Shown: positions 8,228 to 16,500 of the stretch, piece by piece
Layout: every line of letters starts with the position of its first letter
Position numbering within the stretch: the stretch's first letter is position 1
Assembly: GCF_050485565.1 (NCBI RefSeq)
Contig: NZ_JBJHBQ010000009.1
Location: 62,001-126,000, forward strand
Direction: 5' to 3'
From: Glycocaulis sp050485565
GTDB lineage: Bacteria > Pseudomonadota > Alphaproteobacteria > Caulobacterales > Maricaulaceae
Length of the DNA: 64,000 bases
Program-made: the position numbers and the translations under genes
The notes under the pieces: generated by a model
The model's database searches: none
The model's input: only the letters and a program-made list of their open reading frames with translations
Told to the model about the DNA's origin: nothing

Positions 8228-8896
8228 CTAGTCGAACAGCGAGTCGATGGCGTCCTGGTCGAGCGCGATCATCTCGTCAACCGCGTCCTGCGCGACCTCG
8301 GGGCCGCCAATGGCCGGGCCATTGAGGTGGAGTTTCTTCTTGCGCTCGGCCTCGGCGATTTCGTCCTCGTCGGCCTCGGCATCGTGCACGCCCATGGTGG
8401 CGGCAAAGCGGCTGACGCGCTTCTCCACATGACGCAGGGATTCCACCACTTTGGAGACACGCTGGCCGGACAGATCCTGGAACGAGCACGCTTCGATAAT
8501 GCGCATCATCGCCTCATCGACCTGGGCCTTGTAGGCAGCGATGTCATCAGGCTTCTCGCCAAGCAGGGTCTCGGCTTCCTGCATGATGGTCTCGGTCGCC
8601 CGCTCGGTGTCGGTGACAACGGCTTCCAGTTCCGCGCCTGCGGTCGGAATGCGCTGTTCCTTGATATCGTTCGGGCGCAGCTTGGAAATCTCGGTGCGGG
8701 TCCGGGCGATATAGTCGGCGATATAGACAAATTCCTTGTGGATCGATTGATCCAGCGATCCAAAGAAGAGCTGCATGGTGTCGGTCAGCTGCTGCGCAAG
8801 CGACAGCACTTCCATCACCTGACCGTCTTTCAGGTCCTTGGTCTTCAAACTGGCGAGCGACTCGCGCACGCGCGCGGCAACTTCAGCGGCGGGCAT
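8228..8896 (-). CDS. cheZ: CheY-P phosphatase CheZ
   Basis: 222 residues, mainly alpha-helical. The motif ACSFQDLSGQRVSKVVESL contains the conserved QD-x2-GQ block that supplies the catalytic glutamine of CheZ. The extreme C-terminus QDAIDSLFD resembles the CheY-binding peptide that ends enterobacterial CheZ. It speeds dephosphorylation of phospho-CheY in chemotaxis. The gene lies about 50 bp downstream of a cheY-type gene on the same strand, so enzyme and substrate are probably made together, outside any large che cluster in this window. An acidic stretch precedes the basic ERKKKL segment. Ends at a strong terminator. Confidence 0.88.
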   Translation of the reverse strand: MPAAEVAARVRESLASLKTKDLKDGQVMEVLSLAQQLTDTMQLFFGSLDQSIHKEFVYIADYIARTRTEISKLRPNDIKEQRIPTAGAELEAVVTDTERATETIMQEAETLLGEKPDDIAAYKAQVDEAMMRIIEACSFQDLSGQRVSKVVESLRHVEKRVSRFAATMGVHDAEADEDEIAEAERKKKLHLNGPAIGGPEVAQDAVDEMIALDQDAIDSLFD

Positions 8897-8945
8897 AGCA
8901 TCCCTCCTTCATAAAAAGCAGCAATATTCCGGTCGTCAGAGCGGG

Positions 8946-9332
8946 CTAGAAATCGCCGATAACGGCGACCATCTTCGCTTTCAGCGTGCCGGCATTGAAC
9001 GGCTTGACGATGTAGTTGTTCACGCCAGCCTTTTTCGCCGCGATCACGTTTTCCGTCTTGGACTCAGCCGTGACCATGATGAACGGGACACTTTTGGTCG
9101 CGTCATCGGCCCGTACGCGCTGCAGCAGCTCGTAGCCGGTCATCGGTTCCATGTTCCAGTCGGAAATCACGAGACCGTATTTCTGCTTTTTCATCTTCTC
9201 GAAGGCTTCTGTGCCATCCGAGGCTTCATCGACGTTCTCAAACCCGATCTGGGTGAGAAGATTCCGGATAATCCGGATCATCGTCTTGTAATCATCTACC
9301 ACCAGAATCGGCATCGACATTTCGACAGCCAT
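8946..9332 (-). CDS. cheY: CheY-like single-domain response regulator
   Basis: 128 residues, receiver domain only. The acidic pair is in ILVVDDYKTM, the phospho-acceptor aspartate in LVISDWNMEPMTG (about D57), the switch threonine in IMVTAES, and the conserved lysine in YIVKPF. With no output domain and a cheZ gene directly downstream, it is likely the chemotaxis regulator that binds the flagellar switch. Met 5 and Met 7 are alternative starts; family members often begin at the later one. Co-transcription with cheZ is inferred from the 49-bp gap and common strand. Confidence 0.9.
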   Translation of the reverse strand: MAVEMSMPILVVDDYKTMIRIIRNLLTQIGFENVDEASDGTEAFEKMKKQKYGLVISDWNMEPMTGYELLQRVRADDATKSVPFIMVTAESKTENVIAAKKAGVNNYIVKPFNAGTLKAKMVAVIGDF

Positions 9333-9477
9333 ACCCGCACCTCCATCCAGACCTTGTTTGTCATCCCAGTTTCCGGCAGGACAGGGCGGTTTTCCCCGCT
9401 CTTTTCTCCTCCCGATGTGGCAAAGCTAGACAAGTGCAGTCAAAATTCGGTTAAACACCCGGCAGAAAAGCGCGAAA

Positions 9478-9924
9478 ATGCGGATGGACCTTATGCAGGG
9501 CTTTGGAATCAACGAGTTGGAAGTCGGCCAGACGGCCTTCATCACACGTATGGTGGACGATGAGGCGGTGCGCCGCTTCGCCGAGGTGTCGGGTGACTTC
9601 AATCCTTTGCACCTTGATGAGGCGTACGCGGCGCGCACACCTTTTCGCGGGCGCATCGCCCATGGCGCGCTGATCGCCTCCTATATCTCGTGCGTGCTGG
9701 GCAATCATCTGCCCGGTCCCGGCGCGGTGTTTGCCGGCATGACGATGCGCTTTGAACGCCCGGTGCGCCTTGGCGACACCGTGATTGCCCGCGCGACCGT
9801 GACCAGCATCGATATCAAGCAGCGCCGCGTCATGCTCGACTGTACCTGCGAGGTCGAAGGCGAGCTGTGCATGAAGGCCGAAGCCGAGGTGATGGTCCGC
9901 AAGCGCCGGGCCGCATCCGAATGA
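9478..9924 (+). CDS. MaoC-family hydratase (R-specific enoyl-CoA hydratase-like)
   Basis: 148 residues, a hotdog-fold protein. The hydratase-2 motif is present: RFAEVSGDFNPLHLDEAYA supplies the catalytic D-x4-H pair and FRGRIAHGALIAS is the conserved glycine-rich helix. Relatives hydrate trans-2-enoyl-CoA to (R)-3-hydroxyacyl-CoA, feeding polyhydroxyalkanoate synthesis or fatty-acid turnover. ATGs at 9478, 9484 and 9493 are all possible starts. The stop overlaps the start of ribF by 4 nt (ATGA), implying translational coupling although the two functions seem unrelated. Transcribed divergently from cheY. Confidence 0.85.
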   Translation: MRMDLMQGFGINELEVGQTAFITRMVDDEAVRRFAEVSGDFNPLHLDEAYAARTPFRGRIAHGALIASYISCVLGNHLPGPGAVFAGMTMRFERPVRLGDTVIARATVTSIDIKQRRVMLDCTCEVEGELCMKAEAEVMVRKRRAASE

Positions 9925-10832
9925 GCGGCGTTGCCGCTCTGGGTAATTTCGACGGTGTACACGCAGGACATCGTGCGGTGCTGGATGTTGCCCGCAATCT
10001 TGCGAACCGTATCGGCTCGGTGCCTGTCGCGGCTGTTTTCAGCCCGCATCCGCGCCGCCTGTTCCGCGCCGACGAGCCGCCTTTCCGCCTGATGAACGAC
10101 GCCCAGCGCGAACGCGCGCTGCTGGCGGCCGGTGCACAGCGCGTGGACACGATCCGTTTTGATGCGGCGCTGGCCGCGATGACGCCAGAGGCTTTCGTGC
10201 GCGATGTGCTGGTGGGGCAGCTGGCGCTGGACGGCGTTGTGACGGGGGCTGATTTCTGCTTCGGCAAGGGCAGGGCGGGCAATGCCGATACGCTTAAAGC
10301 CCTCGGTGCGCAGTATGGTCTTGCCGTCGATATCGCGCCGACGCTGATTGCCGATGATCTCAAAGAGCGGGGCAAGTTTTCCTCCAGCGCGGTGCGCAAT
10401 GCCCTGCGTGAAGGGGATGCGGAGGCGGCCGCCAGCCTGCTGGGCCGTCCCTGGGCCATTGAAGGCGAGGTGGCCCATGGCGATAAGCGCGGGCGCACGC
10501 TGGGTTTTCCCACGGCCAATATCGCCCTTGGCGACTATCTGCGCCCGAAAGCGGGCGTCTATGCAGTGCGGGCAAAGCTGCCGGGCCGGGCAGAACCGGT
10601 GGGCGGGGTGGCCAATATCGGCAGGCGTCCGACCGTGGAGGGGACAGAAGAACGTCTCGAGGTCTTCTTCTTCGACTTTTCCGGTGATCTTTATGGCAAG
10701 ACGCTGGAGGTGGAGCTGATTGGCTTTATCCGCGAGGAGCGCCGCTTTGACGGGCTGGACGCGCTGAAAAACCAGATCGCAGCTGACAGCGATGAGGCGC
10801 GCGCGCTTCTGGACCGCCAGCGCGGGGCCTGA
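9921..10832 (+). CDS. ribF: Bifunctional riboflavin kinase / FAD synthetase RibF
   Basis: 303 residues. The N-terminal FMN adenylyltransferase domain has LGNFDGVHAGHRAVL, the nucleotidyltransferase (H/T)xGH-like signature, and GADFCFGKGRAGN. The C-terminal riboflavin kinase domain has GDKRGRTLGFPTANI, the PTAN phosphate-binding motif, and GGVANIGRRPTVEG. It makes FMN and then FAD. ATG 9921 overlaps the upstream stop by 4 nt; an in-frame reading from 9867 would only add residues overlapping the MaoC gene. In many proteobacteria ribF stands directly before ileS and lspA, as here. Confidence 0.96.
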   Translation: MSGVAALGNFDGVHAGHRAVLDVARNLANRIGSVPVAAVFSPHPRRLFRADEPPFRLMNDAQRERALLAAGAQRVDTIRFDAALAAMTPEAFVRDVLVGQLALDGVVTGADFCFGKGRAGNADTLKALGAQYGLAVDIAPTLIADDLKERGKFSSSAVRNALREGDAEAAASLLGRPWAIEGEVAHGDKRGRTLGFPTANIALGDYLRPKAGVYAVRAKLPGRAEPVGGVANIGRRPTVEGTEERLEVFFFDFSGDLYGKTLEVELIGFIREERRFDGLDALKNQIAADSDEARALLDRQRGA

Positions 10833-10845
10833 TAGACCGGCAGCC

Positions 10846-10911
10846 ATGAGCACACAGCGCTTTCATATCATCGCGCGTATCCCGCGAATTACCGGCCCGG
10901 CCCGCGCCTGA
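10846..10911 (+). CDS. Possible 21-residue leader peptide upstream of ileS
   Basis: A short ORF reading MSTQRFHIIARIPRITGPARA. Four of its 21 codons are isoleucine (three ATC, one ATT), and it sits between ribF and the isoleucyl-tRNA synthetase gene. Its stop codon (10909-10911) falls inside a GC-rich hairpin that ends in five T. This is the arrangement of an attenuation leader, but the isoleucine codons are not all consecutive, no obvious ribosome site precedes the ATG, and no equivalent is known to me for alphaproteobacterial ileS. It may be a chance ORF. Confidence 0.3.
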   Translation: MSTQRFHIIARIPRITGPARA

Positions 10912-10950
10912 TCCCGTTCTCCAACGGGCCGCGCGTCAGCCGGGGTTTTT
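10897..10950 (+). terminator. Terminator- or attenuator-like hairpin before ileS
   Basis: Three stacked helices separated by small internal loops: 10897-10901/10939-10943 (5 bp), 10903-10907/10931-10935 (5 bp) and 10913-10918/10923-10928 (CCCGTT/AACGGG, 6 bp), then GG and five T (10946-10950). The inner arm ATCCCGTT (10911-10918) can alternatively pair with AACGGGAT (10986-10993), just upstream of the ileS start. It may end the ribF transcript or regulate ileS. Confidence 0.5.
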
Positions 10951-11001
10951 CCAAGTCACGATGATCTGAAACGACCGATATCAGAAACGGGATACGCCGC
11001 C

Positions 11002-13959
11002 ATGAGCGACGCGACTGCCACCGACACCCGCGACTACAAAGACACGCTTTTCCTGCCCGCGACCGATTTTCCGATGCGTGCGGGCCTGCCCCAGAGCGAG
11101 CCGAAATGGCTGGAACGCTGGGAGGCGGCAAAGCTTTACGAACAGATGCGCGAAACGGCCAAAGGCCGGGAGCTGTTCGTGCTCCATGACGGCCCGCCTT
11201 ACGCCAACGGGCATATCCACCTTGGGACCGGCATGAACAAGATCCTGAAGGATTTTGTCGTGCGCACACGGCGCATGGCCGGGTTCGATGCGCCCTACCG
11301 TCCGGGCTGGGACTGCCACGGCCTGCCCATCGAATGGAAGGTGGAACAGAATTTCCGCGCCAAGGGCAAGAAGAAGGACGATGTGCCGGTTGCCGAATTC
11401 CGCAAGGCATGCCGCGACTATGCTGCCGAGTGGATCGATGTGCAGCGCGCCGAGTTCAAGCGCATGGGCGTGGCCGGTGAGTGGGACGATCCCTACACCA
11501 CCATGGCGTTCGATGCCGAAGCGGCGATTGTCTCGGAGTTTCTGAAGTTCGTCGACAAGGGCCTGGTCTATCGCGGTTCATCGCCGGTGATGTGGTCGCC
11601 GGTAGAGCAGACGGCTCTGGCCGAAGCCGAGGTGGAGTATCACGACAAGGTTTCCACCACGATCTGGGTGAAATTCCCGGTGCGCGGCGTGAAAATGGAT
11701 GGTTCGGGCATTGCTCCGGGGATGGCAGGCGCGAGCGTGGTCATCTGGACGACGACGCCGTGGACGATCCCGGCCAACCGGGCGATCTGCTACTCGAAGA
11801 AAATTTCCTACGGTCTCTATGAGGTCGAGGGCGCGGATACTGGCGCTGACTTCCTCCCCTGGGCGCGCCCCGGCGACAAGCTGATCGTGGCCGACGCGCT
11901 GTGGGAAGACGTCGCCAAAGCGGGTTTCATCGTAAAGGCCAAGCGTCTGGGCGACGCCGATGTGGAAGGGCTGATCTGCTCCCACCCGTTTGCCAAGACC
12001 GACAAGTACTGGGATTACCGCGTGCCGCTGCTCGATGGCGATCACGTCACCGACGAGCAGGGTACGGGCTTTGTCCACACCGCGCCGGGCCATGGCGCGG
12101 AAGACTATGTCGCCTGGATGGCCAACAAGGTCTGGCATGATCCCAAGGAGCCGATCCCGCACACTGTCGGGCCTGACGGGGCCTATCTGCCCCACATCCC
12201 GCTGTTTGCGGGCATGGAGATCGTGCGCACGGACGGCAAGAAGGCCGGTCAGGAAGGCCCGGCCAACAAGGCTGTGGTCGATACGCTGATCGAGGCGGGC
12301 AATCTTCTGGCGCGCGGGCGGCTGGAGCACTCCTATCCGCACTCATGGCGGTCGAAGGCTCCGGTCATCTTCCGCAACACCAATCAGTGGTTCATCGCCA
12401 TCGACAAGGATATGGGCGATGGCACGACGCTGCGTCAGCGCGCCCTGGAGGCCATCGACGCCACCGAATGGACGCCCAAAACCGCGCGTAACCGCATCCA
12501 TGCCATGGTGTCGGACCGGCCGGACTGGCTGATCTCGCGCCAGCGCGCCTGGGGCGTGCCGTTGACCATCTTCGTCAACAAGGCGACGGGCGAAATCCTC
12601 AATGACGCAGGCGTCAATGCCCGCATCGTGAAAGCGGTGGAAGCCTCTGGCGCGGATGCGTGGTTCGAGGCCGACGCGCAAGACCTGCTGGGCGATCAAT
12701 ACGACGCGGCAGACTACGAGCAGGTCACCGATATTCTCGATGTCTGGTTTGATTCCGGCTCCACCCATGCCTTTGCCCTGCGTGAGGGCGAGTGGCCGGC
12801 AGACGTGTATCTGGAAGGCTCCGACCAGCATCGCGGCTGGTTCCAGTCCTCGCTGCTGGAGGCTTGTGGCACGCGCGGGCGCGCGCCCTATAAGGCCGTC
12901 GTGACCCACGGCTTCATCGTCGACGAGAAGGGCATGAAGATGTCCAAATCGCTCGGCAATGTGCTCGCGCCGAACGCGCTGGCCGAGCAGTATGGCGCGG
13001 ACATATTCCGCCTGTGGGTGGCAAGTGTCGATTACAATTCCGACCCTGCCTTTGGCGAACGCATCCTGCAATCGGCGGTCGACGCTTATCGCAAGCTTCG
13101 TAACACGCTGCGCTATCTGCTCGGTGCGCTCGATGGCTTAAGCGATGCCGAGCGCGTTGAGCCTGCAGACATGCCTGCGCTGGAGCGCTTCATGCTGCAT
13201 CGCATGGCAGAGCTCGATACGAGTGTGAAGGCGGCCTATGCGGCCTATGATTTCAAGCGGGCCTGGTCGGCGCTGTTCAATTTCTGCGTCAATGATCTCT
13301 CCGCCTTCTATCTCGATATCCGTAAAGACAGCCTCTATTGCGACCGTCCCGACGCGCTCCGCCGCCGGGCCGCGCGCACCGTGATGGCCGAATTGCTGGA
13401 CCGCCTCGCCCTGTGGATGGCGCCGCTGCTTCCCTTCACGATGGAGGAGGTGTGGGCCTCGGGCTATGGCGCAGACGCGCCTTCCGTCCATCTGGAGACG
13501 TTCAGGGACGTGCCAGCGGACTGGCTGGACGAAACGCGCGCCGAACGCTGGCGCACGATCCGCCGTCTGCGCCGGGGCGTGACCGCCGCGCTGGAAATCA
13601 TGCGCCGCGACAAGGTGATCGGCTCCAGCCTTGAGGCTGCGCCGGAGGTCTATGTCACCGATCCGGCCTACCGTGCCGCGCTGGACGCCGAAGCGCCCGG
13701 CGGCGTGGACGATTTTCTAGCCGAGCTGTGCATTACCAGCCAGGCCCATCTGAAAGACGGGGAGGGGCCTGCAGACGCCTTCCGTACCGAAGACGCGCCG
13801 GGCGTCGCCGTGGTCTTCAAACCTGCCGAGGGCAAGAAATGCGCCCGCTCATGGCGGATCACCACCGATGTCGGCTCCGATGCGCGCTATCCCGATCTGT
13901 CGGCGCGTGATGCGGACGCCGTGGCCTGGTATGATGCGCGCAAGGGCAATGCCGCATGA
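11002..13959 (+). CDS. ileS: Isoleucyl-tRNA synthetase
   Basis: 985 residues, class I synthetase. The HIGH motif is GPPYANGHIHLGTGMNKI (about residue 70) and the KMSKS motif is KGMKMSKSLGN (about residue 650). The editing (CP1) domain includes VVIWTTTPWTIPANRAI. The anticodon-binding domain follows, and the C-terminal part is the shorter type; I do not see an obvious terminal zinc-finger cysteine cluster. It charges tRNA-Ile and is essential. The ATG has no strong Shine-Dalgarno; the segment before it can pair with an upstream hairpin arm. The stop overlaps lspA (ATGA). Confidence 0.97.
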   Translation: MSDATATDTRDYKDTLFLPATDFPMRAGLPQSEPKWLERWEAAKLYEQMRETAKGRELFVLHDGPPYANGHIHLGTGMNKILKDFVVRTRRMAGFDAPYRPGWDCHGLPIEWKVEQNFRAKGKKKDDVPVAEFRKACRDYAAEWIDVQRAEFKRMGVAGEWDDPYTTMAFDAEAAIVSEFLKFVDKGLVYRGSSPVMWSPVEQTALAEAEVEYHDKVSTTIWVKFPVRGVKMDGSGIAPGMAGASVVIWTTTPWTIPANRAICYSKKISYGLYEVEGADTGADFLPWARPGDKLIVADALWEDVAKAGFIVKAKRLGDADVEGLICSHPFAKTDKYWDYRVPLLDGDHVTDEQGTGFVHTAPGHGAEDYVAWMANKVWHDPKEPIPHTVGPDGAYLPHIPLFAGMEIVRTDGKKAGQEGPANKAVVDTLIEAGNLLARGRLEHSYPHSWRSKAPVIFRNTNQWFIAIDKDMGDGTTLRQRALEAIDATEWTPKTARNRIHAMVSDRPDWLISRQRAWGVPLTIFVNKATGEILNDAGVNARIVKAVEASGADAWFEADAQDLLGDQYDAADYEQVTDILDVWFDSGSTHAFALREGEWPADVYLEGSDQHRGWFQSSLLEACGTRGRAPYKAVVTHGFIVDEKGMKMSKSLGNVLAPNALAEQYGADIFRLWVASVDYNSDPAFGERILQSAVDAYRKLRNTLRYLLGALDGLSDAERVEPADMPALERFMLHRMAELDTSVKAAYAAYDFKRAWSALFNFCVNDLSAFYLDIRKDSLYCDRPDALRRRAARTVMAELLDRLALWMAPLLPFTMEEVWASGYGADAPSVHLETFRDVPADWLDETRAERWRTIRRLRRGVTAALEIMRRDKVIGSSLEAAPEVYVTDPAYRAALDAEAPGGVDDFLAELCITSQAHLKDGEGPADAFRTEDAPGVAVVFKPAEGKKCARSWRITTDVGSDARYPDLSARDADAVAWYDARKGNAA

Positions 13960-14501
13960 GTGCGCTCGCCCGCTATATCCCGTCCGCGCGGCTCGCCGCG
14001 ATAGGCGCAGGGCTTGCCGTGCTTGTGATCGTGCTCGATCAGGCGTCCAAGCTATGGGTGCTGCACGGGCTGGGCTTCATGGAAAGCGGCGCAGGCACGC
14101 GGATCGAGGTGCTGCCTCCCTGGTTCAATCTGACCATGGTGTGGAACCGGGGCGTGAGCTTTGGCCTCTTTGCTGCCGACAGCCTGTGGGTACGCATTGT
14201 GCTGATTGTGTTCTCACTGGCTGTTGCTGGCGTGATCGCCTTCTGGATGACACGGGCAGAGCGCAAGCTGCAGGCGCTGGCCTTTGGCCTCATCATTGGC
14301 GGAGCCGTTGGAAACGTGATTGACCGCGTCGCCTATGGCGCGGTGGCGGACTTTCTGGACTTTTCCGGCCTGTGGTTTCCTTACGTCTTCAACGTGGCCG
14401 ATGCGGCCATTTCGGTGGGCGTGGCCGCGCTGGTTCTGGATGTCTTCGTAAACGGTAGCGAACGCAAACCGGTGCCGCCCGTAGACGGAATGTCAGATTA
14501 A
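13956..14501 (+). CDS. lspA: Lipoprotein signal peptidase LspA
   Basis: 181 residues with four membrane segments. The catalytic aspartates lie in GGAVGNVIDRVAYGAVADFLDF and FNVADAAISVGV, and the conserved WNRGVSFGLF block is present. This type II signal peptidase cuts prolipoproteins ahead of the lipid-modified cysteine. The start overlaps the ileS stop by 4 nt, the usual ileS-lspA coupling. It is followed by a lipoprotein gene (bamF) that will be one of its own substrates, as are the PPIase at 32 kb and the M28 peptidase at 61 kb. Confidence 0.96.
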   Translation: MSALARYIPSARLAAIGAGLAVLVIVLDQASKLWVLHGLGFMESGAGTRIEVLPPWFNLTMVWNRGVSFGLFAADSLWVRIVLIVFSLAVAGVIAFWMTRAERKLQALAFGLIIGGAVGNVIDRVAYGAVADFLDFSGLWFPYVFNVADAAISVGVAALVLDVFVNGSERKPVPPVDGMSD

Positions 14502-14595
14502 ACTATCCTCATCCCTGCCGCTAAGGGTGGCGTTCCCCGCCAAGCCTCTGTTAGAAGTAGGCAAGAGTTTTCCAGTTTCAGGAGCGTCTTGATCC

Positions 14596-15135
14596 ATGCG
14601 CGTCCAAAATATTCTTGCTGTGGCTGCGATGGCCCTTGTCGGCGCGAGCGCCTGCACGTCTGGCGTCCGTCAGGCTCTGGGTACGGAGCGCACCGCGCCG
14701 GACGAGTTCCGCGTCGTGACCATCGCGCCGCTGACCGTGCCGCCGGAATACTCCCTGCGCCCGCCGGCCCCCGGCCAGCTGCGCCCGGAAGACATCTTCC
14801 CGGACCAGCAGGCGCGCCGCGCCCTGTTTGGTGATTTCTCCTCAGAGAATGCCAGCCGCGGCGAGATCCTTCTGGCAGCCCGCGCCGGCGGTGCAGATGC
14901 CAACCCGAATGTGCGCGCGCTCATCGATGGCGAGACGGCGGCTGTCGTCCGCAAGAATGAAGGCTTCGCTGACCGGCTGATTTTCTGGCGCTCGGAAACC
15001 TCTGTGCCCGGTGCCGACCGTGCAACGCCCATTGATGTGGACGAAGAGCGCCGCCGTATTGCGGAAGTGACCGGCGGCGGTGATGTCACCATCGTGCGTC
15101 CGCGCCGTTCGGGCCGGAAACTGCCGGGGCTTTAG
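14596..15135 (+). CDS. bamF: DUF3035 lipoprotein, BamF-like subunit of the outer-membrane assembly complex
   Basis: 179 residues. A lipoprotein signal peptide ends in the lipobox ASAC (Cys about 20). The mature protein contains PDEFRVVTIAPLTVPPEYSLRPPAPG, the conserved DUF3035 block. In Caulobacter the DUF3035 lipoprotein BamF is part of the BAM complex that inserts outer-membrane barrels. That function is transferred from the family; the sequence itself shows only lipoprotein and DUF. A GGAGCG ribosome site precedes the ATG. Placement after lspA is common in alphaproteobacteria. Ends at a strong terminator. Confidence 0.82.
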   Translation: MRVQNILAVAAMALVGASACTSGVRQALGTERTAPDEFRVVTIAPLTVPPEYSLRPPAPGQLRPEDIFPDQQARRALFGDFSSENASRGEILLAARAGGADANPNVRALIDGETAAVVRKNEGFADRLIFWRSETSVPGADRATPIDVDEERRRIAEVTGGGDVTIVRPRRSGRKLPGL

Positions 15136-15164
15136 GTTTCACGTCTGCCAGCCAGTGAATTGAA

Positions 15165-15193
15165 AACCCCGGATGGCAACATCCGGGGTTTTT
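15165..15193 (+). terminator. Intrinsic terminator after bamF
   Basis: Perfect 10-bp stem AACCCCGGAT (15165-15174) and ATCCGGGGTT (15181-15190), loop GGCAAC, then further T. The stem and loop are the exact reverse complement of the terminator at 21278-21305. Confidence 0.93.
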
Positions 15194-15207
15194 GTTGCCT
15201 CTTGCCG

Positions 15208-15336
15208 GTTTCCTCCCCCGCCTGTGGGGGAGGTGTCAGCGCAGCTGACGGAGGGGGGAAACCTTTCTTTTCAAGATCTCCCCCCTCGGTCCTTCGGACC
15301 ACTCCCCCCGTAAACGGGGGGAGAAACCAGGCGGGC
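15208..15336. repeat. Intergenic inverted repeat, family C copy 1
   Basis: Two facing units of about 48 bp. The first runs CCTCCCCCGCCTGTGGGGGA to GACGGAGGGGGG; the second CCCCCCTCGGTCCTTCGG to CCGTAAACGGGGGGAGA. The second is nearly the reverse complement of the first. It occurs again at 39873-39980. It lies between the convergent genes bamF and the MarR gene. Confidence 0.85.
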
Positions 15337-15337
15337 C

Positions 15338-15775
15338 CTACCCCGTCTCGTCCGTATTCAACCGGCCCAGCAGGTCGTGCAACCGGCCGGCATCATCCTC
15401 GCCGAGCCGCTCGGCCAGTTCGGCATTTATCTCGCGCAGAGCCTGATCGGCCTTGATGGCAAGCTCGCGCCCAGCCTCGGTCAGGGTGACGATGGCACCC
15501 CTCTTGTCGCTGCTGTCCTGGCTGCGCGTGACAAGACCGGCCGCCTCCATGCGCGTGACAAGGCCGGTAACGGCAGGCGCGCCCAGCGCCAGCGTCTCGG
15601 AGATCGCGCCCATGCGCCGTTCACCGCGCCGCATCAGTAGAAAGAGCACGGCAGACTGCGCCGCCGTTACGCCCGCCTCACTGCGCAGACGGGCGTCCGC
15701 CTGCCGGTGCAGCCGCCGGGCGGTGATTTCCAATAGCAGGTATAGCCGCCGGTCGACGGCGCGAGCGCGTGCCAT
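15338..15775 (-). CDS. MarR-family transcriptional regulator
   Basis: 145 residues with the winged helix-turn-helix layout of MarR proteins: RSEAGVTAAQSAVLFLLMRRGERRMGAISETLALGAPAVTGLVTRMEAAGLVTR is the DNA-binding core and SSDKRGAIVTLTEAGREL is the wing, with helices on both ends for dimerisation. Such regulators usually repress stress or efflux genes until a small aromatic ligand binds. It sits 38 bp downstream of the methyltransferase gene on the same strand and may be co-transcribed with it. Target and ligand cannot be told. Confidence 0.88.
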   Translation of the reverse strand: MARARAVDRRLYLLLEITARRLHRQADARLRSEAGVTAAQSAVLFLLMRRGERRMGAISETLALGAPAVTGLVTRMEAAGLVTRSQDSSDKRGAIVTLTEAGRELAIKADQALREINAELAERLGEDDAGRLHDLLGRLNTDETG

Positions 15776-15813
15776 AGCCCTTGATGGCTTGATTCAAGCG
15801 CGTCTGGAAAGAA

Positions 15814-16461
15814 CTATCCGGTAAATCGCCAGACGCGTGCGAGGCGCACGTCGCGGTCTTCGAGGTCCCGGCTGACCGGCGTGTCATACCGCGCCAGCGG
15901 CTCCAGCTTTTCCTTCGGCAGGAAATGACGCCCCGGATCGCCGATCAGCACCACGCAGCCGCGCTGGTGCAGCGTCTGCAGCCAGTCTGCGATGCGCTGT
16001 GCGCCCGCTCCCTCATAGAACACATCCCCGGCCAGCACGACATCCCAACCCTTGTCGGTGCCGACCAGATCAGCTTTCTCCGCCTGAATCGTCACGCCGT
16101 TCAGTGCGGCGTTGGCCAGAATCGCCTCTACCGCAAACGCGTCGATCTCGCTGGCATCCACGCGTGTGGCACCGGCCCTGGCTGCGCCAATGCCCGCAAT
16201 GCCGCAGCCGCTGGCAAAATCCAGCACGTGGCGGCCCGCCACGAGGGCGGGATTGTCCATCAGATAGCGCGCCAGCGCCTGTCCGCCCGCCCAGGCAAAC
16301 GCCCAGAAGGGCGGCGGCAGACCCGCTTCACCCAGCGCTTCTTCGGTCTGCTGCCAGATGGCTATGGTCTCATCGGCCAGATGAAAGCGCAGCTCCGGCG
16401 TCAGCGGCGCGGAGGCGATGCGTGTGTGGGCGGCGATGAAGGATTGCGGATCGGCTATCAT
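15814..16461 (-). CDS. Class I SAM methyltransferase, ETF-beta lysine methyltransferase-like
   Basis: 215 residues. The SAM site is HVLDFASGCGIAGIGAARAGA and the motif after it is VVLAGDVFYE. The N-terminal LPPPFWAFAWAGGQALARYL and the general layout match the METTL20/ETFBKMT group, whose bacterial members trimethylate lysines on the beta subunit of the electron transfer flavoprotein. Related L11 or nicotinamide-type methyltransferases share the fold, so the substrate is tentative. It begins the unit that runs into the MarR gene. Confidence 0.72.
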   Translation of the reverse strand: MIADPQSFIAAHTRIASAPLTPELRFHLADETIAIWQQTEEALGEAGLPPPFWAFAWAGGQALARYLMDNPALVAGRHVLDFASGCGIAGIGAARAGATRVDASEIDAFAVEAILANAALNGVTIQAEKADLVGTDKGWDVVLAGDVFYEGAGAQRIADWLQTLHQRGCVVLIGDPGRHFLPKEKLEPLARYDTPVSRDLEDRDVRLARVWRFTG

Positions 16462-16500
16462 GCTTGCCGTCTAACCCCGCGCGAGGCGCTGCGCCAGCAG

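Noticed and set aside
9440..9460. A CtrA site near cheY and the MaoC gene (GGTTAAAC)
   Set aside because: Only one TTAA half is present; the second half at the required spacing is missing.
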